Shown here: piece by piece, positions 57,729-64,000 of the stretch | Position numbering within the stretch: position 1 is the stretch's first letter | Layout of the letters: the number at the start of each line of letters is the position of its first letter | NCBI GenBank assembly: GCA_019695115.1 | Contig: JAIBAP010000026.1 | Coordinates: 1 to 64,000 of the forward strand | DNA from: Caldilineales bacterium | GTDB taxonomy: Bacteria; Chloroflexota; Anaerolineae; J102 | Reading direction: 5' to 3' | DNA length: 64,000 nucleotides | The notes under the pieces: model-generated | What the model was told of the DNA's origin: nothing | Database searches by the model: none | Seen by the model: only the letters and a program-made list of their open reading frames with translations | Position numbers and translations under genes: made by a program

Positions 57729-58142
57729 TCAGGCGGCCAGCTTCTTCTCGGGCGCTACCTTTTTGTCCAGGTCGGCCACCTTCTTGGCGAGGGCGGTGAT
57801 CTTATGGGTCAGGTCGGCGATGTCGTTGCGGCTGGGGATGTTCATGGCCTGCAGCACGGACTCGATGCGATGATCGAGCATGCCTTCGACCTTCTCTTCG
57901 TACTTGGTCATCGGCTCGCGGCCACGCGACATCCAGCCATCGAGCATCTTGCGGCCATCCTTCTCGGCCACTTCGCCTTTCTCGACCAGGCGCTTGATCA
58001 CGGCTTCGACTTCCTCGACGCCGAGGGCGACGGCGCCCAGGCTGGCTTGAATGCCCTTGTGGGCGGTTTTGACGACGACGTTTTCCTGGCCGAATTTCTC
58101 GACCTGGTGGGCGGTTTCTTTGACTTGGGTCTTGATGTCCAT
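57729..58142 (-). CDS. phasin-like coiled-coil protein
   Basis: A 137-residue helical protein; start at 58142. Its length, amphipathic helices (ALGVEEVEAVIKRLVEKGEV, then AEKDGRKMLDGWMSRGR) and the Lys/Ala-rich C-terminal coiled coil (LAKKVADLDKKVAPEKKLAA) match phasin or PhaF/PhaI-type granule proteins and related stress proteins. PHA granule coating is possible but no PHA synthase is in the window. A perfect TetR-type palindrome lies 80 bp upstream. Confidence 0.6.
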   Translation of the reverse strand: MDIKTQVKETAHQVEKFGQENVVVKTAHKGIQASLGAVALGVEEVEAVIKRLVEKGEVAEKDGRKMLDGWMSRGREPMTKYEEKVEGMLDHRIESVLQAMNIPSRNDIADLTHKITALAKKVADLDKKVAPEKKLAA

Positions 58143-58221
58143 GGTAATGGTTTCTCCTGTCCAAACGGACATGAAAGGGCTTGGGGTTGAGCGCACGCGG
58201 CGCTGTTCGATGATGACCCCA

Positions 58222-58242
58222 TTATGACGCAGTGCGTCATAA
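58222..58242. promoter_or_regulatory. palindromic operator TTATGACGCA-N-TGCGTCATAA
   Basis: A 21-bp perfect palindrome with a single central base, 80 bp before the phasin-like start. It is the size and symmetry of a TetR-family operator. The tandem GTGTAAGAGTT repeats just to its right (58256-58277) may be promoter elements. Confidence 0.65.
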
Positions 58243-58312
58243 ATGTCAAGGGCTTTGTGTAAGAGTTGTGTAAGAGTTCACGACTGTGACCATGACCCCT
58301 ACGGCGATTTGA

Positions 58313-59779
58313 TCACGCCTCGCCCGCAGTTTTCCCAATCACGGCCTGGAAGCCAGGATCGTCGCGGATGAGGTTGAAAACAGGATCGTGCTGGACCCGG
58401 CTTCTATTCTCAGGCACAGCAGTTAAGGATCGCTGCAATAACGTCACTGCCTCATCTGTCTCACCGAGAAAAACAGCAAACAGGGCACGACTGTAGTCAT
58501 CTTCGTTGACCATAAGGGGACGCGTAAGGGTCACCTGTCGTCGGTAAGCTATTTCATCGCCTAAGAGGCGGTAACAAACCGCCAACATGACGTGAGCACT
58601 GGTTAACTTCGGATTGATGTCGATGACTTGCTCACAAGTGGCAGCCGCCTCGCTATAACGACCTTGTTGGAAGTATATAGTACTTAGCCCAATGTACGGA
58701 CCGGTAATGTGAGGATCGAGGGTGATGGCCTTCTGGTAAGCAACGATGGCTTCATCATAGCGACCCAAGCTACGGTACACATTTCCCAGGCTATTGTGTA
58801 AGACGGCGTTTTTGGGATCGACCGCAATAGCCGTTCGACACGCAGCGATGGCTTCATCATATCGCTGCAAAACAGCATACACATTACCTAGACCCCCGTA
58901 TGCAGACGCGCGAGCAGGTCTATTTTCTCTCTTGGAAATCGATACATCTATGGTCCTGCAAAAGGCGGTGATAGCCTCATCCATGCGGCCTAGTGCGTAG
59001 TAGGCAGATCCAAGTAGAAGCCAGACCCAGGGGGTGAGCTGACTATCTGTCGAGTGCCGCTCTGTTAGTTCATTCACCTGTGACCAAAGAGAGAGAGCCA
59101 TTACAATATCGTTTTTTGCCCAATACAGCGCACCAAGAAGAAGAAGCAATTCAGCTCTCGCCTCCAGTGTCTCCGGCGTATCTGGCAGATCAGCCAGCAG
59201 CGCCTCGCGCAAGGCGATCTTGGCATCGGTATCCTCGCGCAAGGTGCGGTCTGAAAAATCTCGCCAGGCCAGGTCGTGGGCGATGGACACGATCTGGTCG
59301 GGTGCGGGTGCTTCCACAAATTCGACTACCCGATGGCGAAAGGCCCAGAAATCCGGCGCCAGGCGGGGTAGCGCCGTCGCCTCCTTCTCGGTCAACCAGA
59401 AGACGGCGCGGATGCGATCTTCCACCAGATATTCGCGGCGGATGTTGAGGGCGCGATAGGCCAGGGTCTGGTCGCGGCCTTTGCCCCATTGTAGGCCCGA
59501 AATGAAGAAGACAGCGTTTTCCCGGTCGGGGTGCTGCCGGAGGCCGAGCGGGATGTCGGCGTTGCCCTCATCCGTCACCCGGTACTCGACAACTTCCTGG
59601 CCCTGTTGGCGCAGTTCGGCGGCCAGGGCGTCCTCAGCACGGGCGCGCACGAATTCCGAGGCGTATACTGCCAACAGGATCGCAGGCCGATCCCAGAGGA
59701 TGGCAAGCTCCAGATCGACCAGAAGCAGATCCACCCGGTCTGCGAACGGCTCCGGTTCCACCGCCCTGACCGCCGCCAT
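58313..59779 (-). CDS. TPR protein paired with a P-loop ATPase
   Basis: A 488-residue protein; the start at 59779 (MAAVRAVEPEPFADRVDLLL) discards an upstream overlap in the ATPase frame. Residues 1-150 are a distinct domain (RPAILLAVYASEFVRARAED; NAVFFISGLQWGKGRDQTLA; RAVFWLTEKEATALPRLAPD). Residues about 185-480 hold at least five TPR units (AYGGLGNVYAVLQRYDEAIA; LHNSLGNVYRSLGRYDEAIV; PYIGLSTIYFQQGRYSEAAA). No transmembrane segment is seen. The gene starts 5 bp after the ATPase stop, so the two are co-translated. Function unknown; an effector or scaffold role is inferred. Confidence 0.75.
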   Translation of the reverse strand: MAAVRAVEPEPFADRVDLLLVDLELAILWDRPAILLAVYASEFVRARAEDALAAELRQQGQEVVEYRVTDEGNADIPLGLRQHPDRENAVFFISGLQWGKGRDQTLAYRALNIRREYLVEDRIRAVFWLTEKEATALPRLAPDFWAFRHRVVEFVEAPAPDQIVSIAHDLAWRDFSDRTLREDTDAKIALREALLADLPDTPETLEARAELLLLLGALYWAKNDIVMALSLWSQVNELTERHSTDSQLTPWVWLLLGSAYYALGRMDEAITAFCRTIDVSISKRENRPARASAYGGLGNVYAVLQRYDEAIAACRTAIAVDPKNAVLHNSLGNVYRSLGRYDEAIVAYQKAITLDPHITGPYIGLSTIYFQQGRYSEAAATCEQVIDINPKLTSAHVMLAVCYRLLGDEIAYRRQVTLTRPLMVNEDDYSRALFAVFLGETDEAVTLLQRSLTAVPENRSRVQHDPVFNLIRDDPGFQAVIGKTAGEA

Positions 59780-59783
59780 GCGC

Positions 59784-61055
59784 CTACTCCTCCACCAACG
59801 CTTCGAGGGCGGGATGGATGTCGCACCAATTCTCGGCGTTGCGGTATTCCAACAAGGCCAGGATCTGCAGCATCGAGCCAAGCCGTTCGTGGGCTTCCAG
59901 GCGGTTGTGGCGGTGCACATCGCGCAGGAAGGCCAGGTCGCCTTCGTCCAGGATGCGACGATACTCGTTGCGGATCTCGGTAGCCGCCCAGTCGACGTCT
60001 TCTGGCTCGATGCGGTCGGCGTGCCGTCTTCGCGCCCGGCCAATGGCCGAACGCATGACACGAGCCAATTCGCGGAAGACGCCGCCGCTGTTGCCGATGG
60101 CCATCTCCACCGCCTCGGGCGTCGCCAGGTCCGCCGCCATGCGGCGATGGATGAACCAGCGCAGCGTGGCATACCCTTCTTTGTCGCGCTCGTCAGGTCG
60201 TCCGTGCGGGTGCAGCTTGACATTGGGCAGGAAGATAGCGCGGTCGCGAATGGCCTCGAATTCTTTACTGTAGAAGAGGGCGCTGGAAACGGTGTAGACG
60301 ATAGCGCAGGTCGGCTGCAACATGATCTCGCGGCGGGCCTTGAAGATCTCCTCCGCCAGCTTCTGGTCGGGCTTGTCCAGGTCATCGATCAGCACCAACG
60401 GCAGGCGTTTCTCTCTGGCCTGAATGGCGATGGCGATATCGTTGATCACCTTGATCAGCCCAGTGATGTTGCGCTCGAAGACCTGGCGCAATTCACTGCG
60501 CGTGGCAGGCTCCAGCTTGACCTTCAACCCGGCGTTAGCAAAGAACGCTTCGACGCCGGCATCCAACTCCACCTCGCCCCGGCCCGCCAGAACCGTCTTC
60601 ACCTCGGTTTGGATATCCCCGCGCCAGGCATCCAGCTCTTTGACCAGTTGTTGCGGCAATTTGCCGCCCCCCGCCCGATAATCGCGATACATACGCCCGC
60701 CAATGGCCAAGAGGATGTCTCGAAAATCAAGATCGTTGATATCGGCTTCATCGCGAATGCTGAAGTGGATGGGCCAGTATTTCTTGTTGATCTCTGGCCT
60801 GGCTGCCAGCCGCAGCAACTCGGTCGATTTGCCGCAGCCCCGATGCCCGGAAAAGAAGAATTTGGGTGGCCTGTAGAACGGCGCCAGCAGTGCGTCCTCC
60901 AACTCTGCGACCGGGTTGTGGGGACGCTCGACGTAGAAGGGGTTCGGTTTGCCGTCGGACGATGGCTCCAGTGGCAGATCAAGCTCGAAGTTCAGCCAGG
61001 CGCGCTCGAAGTTCTGGGCGACAACATAATCGAAGTCCATTGTCGTACGTTCCAT
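59784..61055 (-). CDS. P-loop ATPase (STAND/KAP-like)
   Basis: A 423-residue NTPase. Walker A is GHRGCGKST (residues 70-78), Walker B is RLPLVLIDDLDKPDQ, and the sensor-like segment is LQPTCAIVYTVSSALFYSKE. After it a helical lid and winged-helix-like segment (GVFRELARVMRSAIGRARRR) is followed by a C-terminal HRHNRLEAHERLGSMLQILA helix. The domain plan is that of ORC/Cdc6-like STAND or KAP NTPases with no nuclease seen. It is the first gene of a two-gene operon with the TPR protein, resembling the 'sensor ATPase plus effector' plan of defence or signalling systems. Confidence 0.8.
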   Translation of the reverse strand: MERTTMDFDYVVAQNFERAWLNFELDLPLEPSSDGKPNPFYVERPHNPVAELEDALLAPFYRPPKFFFSGHRGCGKSTELLRLAARPEINKKYWPIHFSIRDEADINDLDFRDILLAIGGRMYRDYRAGGGKLPQQLVKELDAWRGDIQTEVKTVLAGRGEVELDAGVEAFFANAGLKVKLEPATRSELRQVFERNITGLIKVINDIAIAIQAREKRLPLVLIDDLDKPDQKLAEEIFKARREIMLQPTCAIVYTVSSALFYSKEFEAIRDRAIFLPNVKLHPHGRPDERDKEGYATLRWFIHRRMAADLATPEAVEMAIGNSGGVFRELARVMRSAIGRARRRHADRIEPEDVDWAATEIRNEYRRILDEGDLAFLRDVHRHNRLEAHERLGSMLQILALLEYRNAENWCDIHPALEALVEE

Positions 61056-61103
61056 GAGTATCTCGGCGGTACAGAAATCAACACCAGCAGTATAGCCGAG
61101 GAA

Positions 61104-61151
61104 GCGCGCTCACACAATGGCCCCGCCGTGCGCCGAAATATGTGAGCGCGC
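61104..61151. promoter_or_regulatory. GCGCGCTCACA inverted repeat upstream of the ATPase/TPR operon
   Basis: Perfect 11-bp arms (61104-61114 and 61141-61151) separated by 26 bp, in the 133-bp gap before the ATPase start and after the cyclase stop. It may be an operator or the cyclase terminator. There is no U-run. Confidence 0.45.
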
Positions 61152-61188
61152 CGCTAGACTGTCGATGGAGGCGGGAGTTTGAGCGCAC

Positions 61189-62148
61189 TCAACGCACACG
61201 CACGCCCAACGCCTCATCCCAATGCAACACTTTGTCCATCTTTGGCAGCGGCGCGCCCGGCGCCTCGTCGATGGTGACGCCGTACTGCCAATCGGGCGGG
61301 CAGATGCCGATGTAGCGGGCATAGCCGCCGAGACCGCCCTGGAACTTGGGATAGCCGATGGCGATCAGACAGCCGGTTTCGGCCACCAAGTCGAGGTTGG
61401 CCACGCCCTCGGCCTGGGTGTAGCCGTTGTGCATCAGCCAGGCTTCGCCTTCCAGCGTGGGTGTGGTGTCGGTGTCCAGCGGCTCGTGGCCGTGGAAGAG
61501 GATGTGGCGCTGCTCGTGCAGAAACTTGAGCGCGTCCAAAGCCACGCCGGGGAACGGGAATTGGGTAGAGAGAGCGGGATCAGGCCACTGCTTCGACCAG
61601 TCCGAACGCACCATGACCACGGAACCTTCGGGAACTCGGCCGTTCTTCGCTTCCCAGGCTTCGATGTCACTGACCTGGAGGTGGTAGCCGGGGTCGGTCT
61701 TGACCTGGTCGGCGATGGAGATGACGACCAGCGGCCGCACGGCGTAGGTGGCGGGAAGTTCGTCAATGGCCGGGTATTCCGGCGCCCAATGGGCGGGCGG
61801 GTCGAGTTGGGTGCCGTACTGGTCGGTGGTCAGATGGTATTGGGTGGCCTCGAAGCCGTCGGTCTCGTACTTGTACGGCTCGTTCGTCTTCGGGTTGATG
61901 GTGGGGCCGAAGGTGGCAGGGCCGAATCCGGCCCAAACGGGAATCGATGGGGTGAGGGTATGGGTGAGGTCGACATATTTGGCGCCCTTGAGCGATTGAT
62001 CGTAAACCTGCCAGAGGCCGGGCGAGGATGGGCTAGCGGCGTTTGCCGGCGCGGCGGGCGCCACCGGCACGGGTGGGGCGCACGCGGCAAGGGCCGCCAA
62101 CGCTGCCAAAATGAAGAAGATCGGCAAGAGACGGATGGTTGATTTCAT
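61189..62148 (-). CDS. cyclase-family (PF04199) secreted lipoprotein
   Basis: A 319-residue lipoprotein. The start at 62148 follows GGAGGAATATC; the lipobox is LAALAALAAC. The mature domain has the metal-binding YVDLTHTLTPSIPVW and the QYGTQLDPPAHW motif (HxGTHxDxPxH type, with QYGTQLD replacing the first His), then GSVVMVRSDWSKQW and GVANLDLVAETGC. The family includes kynurenine formamidase-like and isatin hydrolase-like metal enzymes. The replaced His could lower activity. Substrate unknown. Confidence 0.8.
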   Translation of the reverse strand: MKSTIRLLPIFFILAALAALAACAPPVPVAPAAPANAASPSSPGLWQVYDQSLKGAKYVDLTHTLTPSIPVWAGFGPATFGPTINPKTNEPYKYETDGFEATQYHLTTDQYGTQLDPPAHWAPEYPAIDELPATYAVRPLVVISIADQVKTDPGYHLQVSDIEAWEAKNGRVPEGSVVMVRSDWSKQWPDPALSTQFPFPGVALDALKFLHEQRHILFHGHEPLDTDTTPTLEGEAWLMHNGYTQAEGVANLDLVAETGCLIAIGYPKFQGGLGGYARYIGICPPDWQYGVTIDEAPGAPLPKMDKVLHWDEALGVRVR

Positions 62149-62324
62149 GATATTCCTCCTGTGAGATGGGTGTGAAGGCGGGTGGCGAATAGATGGCGTG
62201 ATTTTAGAGCGGCCCCAGAGGGTTGTCAACAGAAGTCTTATCTTCTCGGCAGGTCGTTTCTGCCCATTGCTACCGGGTGCTATCATTCGCAGCGCCCGCG
62301 CTGCTTCCGCGGCCCCAGGAGTCG
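62149..62324. promoter_or_regulatory. divergent promoter region, cyclase lipoprotein / radical SAM
   Basis: 176 bp between divergent starts. It includes an AT-richer stretch with GTTGTCAACAGAAGTCTTATC (about 62222-62242), which can hold a promoter for the plus-strand gene. No operator was recognised. Confidence 0.35.
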
Positions 62325-63761
62325 ATGATGCATGTCAAGATGATTCTGCCGGCGCTGACCGAAGCGAAAAGTCCGTTTTGGCGGCCGATTAAATACTCAC
62401 TCTTCCCGCCACTGGGTCTGGCCACCCTGGCGGGCTATCTACACGACGCCGACGGCATCGATATTCAGGATGAGCATGTCGAGACTGTGCATACGGATGA
62501 CAGGCCCGATTTGGTGGTGATCCAGGTCTATATTACCTCCGCCGACCGCGCCTATGCCCTGGCCGATCACTATCGCCGCCGAGGATCGTATGTGTGTCTG
62601 GGGGGACTGCATGTGACATCGTTGCCCGCGGAAGCCGCTGCACATGCCGATAGCATCTTCATCGGGCCGGGAGAAGAGCCATGGCCGCGCTTCCTGGCGG
62701 ATTTTCGCGCTGGGCGCCCTGCACCGATTTATCACTCGCAGATCCGCACGCTTGCCGGGCTGCCGCGAATCCGGCGCGACCTGATCAAACGCCATCTTTA
62801 CCTTGTCCCCAACTCGATTGTGGTGTCAAGGGGTTGCCCACACCACTGCGATTTCTGCTACAAAGACGCCTTCTTTGCTGGTGGTCGCTCCTTCTACACG
62901 CAGCGAGTCGATGAGGCGCTGGCCGAAATCGAACGGCTGCCGGGAAGACATCTCTACTTCCTGGACGATCATCTTTTCGGCGACCCGCGTTTTGCCGCGG
63001 CCCTTTTCGATGGCATGGTGGGGATGCGCCGCCTGTGGCAAGCGGCGGCTACGGTCCAGGCCGTGCTGAAGCCAGGGCTGCCGGAGAAGGCGGCAGCAGC
63101 GGGTTTGCGCAGTCTGTTCGTCGGCTTCGAAACCCTCAATCCCACCAACCTGGCGGCTCAGCACAAGATCCAGAACCTGAACCGCGATTATGCAGCCGCC
63201 ATTCACCGCTTGCACGATCTGGGTGTCATGGTCAACGGCAGTTTCGTTTTTGGCATGGATGATGATGACGAAACTGTGTTCGATCGCACGGTCGAGTGGG
63301 CGATCGGGCAGGGGATAGAGACGGCGACCTTCCACATCCTGACGCCCTATCCCGGCACCGCCCTCCATGCGCGCATGGCAGCCGCTGGCCGGCTGTTACA
63401 CAATCGATGGGATTGGTACGACACGCGGCACACGGTCTTCCAACCGGCCAACATGTCGCCGGAAGGACTGGAGGCCGGCTACTGGCGCGCCTATCGCGAT
63501 TTCTACCGCTGGGGAGCCATTCTGCGCAGCGCCGCCAGACATGAGACCGTGCTGGATCAGTTGCGCCATTTGGCCTACACTGCCGGTTGGAAGAAGTTCG
63601 AGCCGCTCTGGGATTGGGTGATCCGCACCCAACGCGCCAGCCGGGCGCTGCCTTTGTTGGAGACTGTTCTCAATAGCGCTGCTCAGCCCGCCGCCGAACA
63701 TGCCTTGCCCGCATCGCCGCCCGCGCCTGTCCCCGGCTGGCAGAACGTCGCCGAATCATGA
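62325..63761 (+). CDS. B12-binding-type radical SAM protein
   Basis: A 478-residue protein; ATG at 62325 (or 62328) after CAGGAG. Residues 1-140 form a B12-binding-like domain (PPLGLATLAGYLHDADGIDI, YVCLGGLHVTSLPAEAAAHA, IFIGPGEEPWPRFLADF) without the DxHxxG cobalamin loop. The radical SAM [4Fe-4S] motif is SRGCPHHCDFCYKDAF. GEEPW and GLRSLFVGFETLNPTNLAAQ, then VNGSFVFGMDDDDETVF are typical of the bacteriochlorophyll cyclase-like/HpnJ-like group. It likely acts on an unactivated carbon of a lipid or other substrate. The target is unknown. Confidence 0.85.
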   Translation: MMHVKMILPALTEAKSPFWRPIKYSLFPPLGLATLAGYLHDADGIDIQDEHVETVHTDDRPDLVVIQVYITSADRAYALADHYRRRGSYVCLGGLHVTSLPAEAAAHADSIFIGPGEEPWPRFLADFRAGRPAPIYHSQIRTLAGLPRIRRDLIKRHLYLVPNSIVVSRGCPHHCDFCYKDAFFAGGRSFYTQRVDEALAEIERLPGRHLYFLDDHLFGDPRFAAALFDGMVGMRRLWQAAATVQAVLKPGLPEKAAAAGLRSLFVGFETLNPTNLAAQHKIQNLNRDYAAAIHRLHDLGVMVNGSFVFGMDDDDETVFDRTVEWAIGQGIETATFHILTPYPGTALHARMAAAGRLLHNRWDWYDTRHTVFQPANMSPEGLEAGYWRAYRDFYRWGAILRSAARHETVLDQLRHLAYTAGWKKFEPLWDWVIRTQRASRALPLLETVLNSAAQPAAEHALPASPPAPVPGWQNVAES

Positions 63762-63762
63762 C

Positions 63763-63796
63763 GGGCAGGGTGGCGCCAACTGACGCCGCCCTGCCC
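63763..63796. terminator. convergent hairpin GGGCAGGGTGGCG
   Basis: A 13-bp stem with one G-T wobble and an 8-nt loop, directly after the radical SAM stop and before the MaoC stop on the other strand. It likely ends transcription of the radical SAM gene. Confidence 0.7.
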
Positions 63797-63806
63797 GCCG
63801 AACGGC

Positions 63807-64000
63807 TCACACCGTCGCCACGAACTCGCCCTTGACCTTGCGATGCCCAGTCTGATCGACGGCCTCCACCTCGCAGCGCAGACGGCGCTCGCCCGCGGCC
63901 TCGAACTTCTCCACCACCTTGCCGGTGACGGTGATCACATCGCCGGGCTTGCTCATGCCGGTGAAGCGCAGGCCGAACTTTCGCACCTGATCCGGCTGCA
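63807..64000 (-). CDS. MaoC-like (R)-hydratase, C-terminal part (truncated by window edge)
   Basis: The last 64 codons of a minus-strand gene that continues beyond the window. The readable segment is QVRKFGLRFTGMSKPGDVIT, then VTGKVVEKFEAAGERRLRCE and VEAVDQTGHRKVKGEFVATV, the final strands of a hot-dog fold MaoC-type dehydratase (compare the FxxxxxPGDxI and V..Q.G..V..G.A..). The catalytic N-terminal part is outside. Such enzymes hydrate enoyl-CoA for lipid or PHA metabolism. Confidence 0.75.
   Translation of the reverse strand, partial: QPDQVRKFGLRFTGMSKPGDVITVTGKVVEKFEAAGERRLRCEVEAVDQTGHRKVKGEFVATV

Overview
The window is GC-rich bacterial DNA that most resembles a Chloroflexota genome of the Anaerolineae/Caldilineae kind. 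This is inferred from long Thr-Pro linkers in secreted proteins, C-termini ending in a FLPL motif, several short palindromic repeat families and abundant 7-bp tandem repeats between genes. No rRNA, tRNA, IS element or CRISPR array was recognised.

Layout. 1-1.1 kb: three broken gene pieces (WD40, multihaem cytochrome c, RHS). 1.1-9.3 kb: a minus-strand exopolysaccharide operon with a methyltransferase, five GT4-type glycosyltransferases and a Wzz-like co-polymerase. 9.5-15.6 kb: two large secreted proteins (an alpha/beta hydrolase and a TIM-barrel-like protein with SdrD_B modules), the second preceded by a probable structured leader RNA. 15.9-18.9 kb: hexapeptide acyltransferase, sugar-nucleotide-type SDR and MoxR ATPase. 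19.1-25.8 kb: a plus-strand NAD-linked formate dehydrogenase operon (NuoE-, NuoF- and FdhA-type) in which a toxin-antitoxin module sits between the NuoF-type gene and fdhA, and in which the FdhA active site is encoded by an in-frame UGA followed by an E. coli-like SECIS hairpin. 26-29 kb: isoprenylcysteine methyltransferase-like protein and a heavy-metal P-type ATPase. 29.4-32.3 kb: a DUF362 protein interrupted by a LAGLIDADG intein. 32.3-42.9 kb: a second minus-strand polysaccharide operon (2178-aa secreted mosaic protein, O-antigen ligase, CapK-like ligase, glycosyltransferase). 43.2-47.4 kb: two MoeA genes, one fused to a periplasmic-binding-like domain, around a metallophosphatase. 47.4-52.8 kb: toxin-antitoxin genes, pyruvate kinase, a ParB-like protein and a DUF4143 ATPase. 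52.8-56.8 kb: gamma-glutamyltransferase, glycosidase-like protein and a CysS/MshC-type ligase. 57-64 kb: AOC-like lipoprotein, phasin-like protein, a TPR plus P-loop ATPase pair, cyclase-family lipoprotein, radical SAM protein and a partial MaoC hydratase.

Working together: the two polysaccharide operons can supply glycan assembly, chain-length control and polymerisation or ligation, and the large secreted proteins encoded beside them may act on the glycan or the cell surface. The two MoeA proteins and the MoxR ATPase fit maturation of a Mo/W enzyme such as the formate dehydrogenase.

The most unusual features are the probable selenocysteine formate dehydrogenase, the intein in DUF362, and the pervasive 7-bp repeats, which have also spread in frame into coding sequence, including fdhA and several glycosyltransferases.
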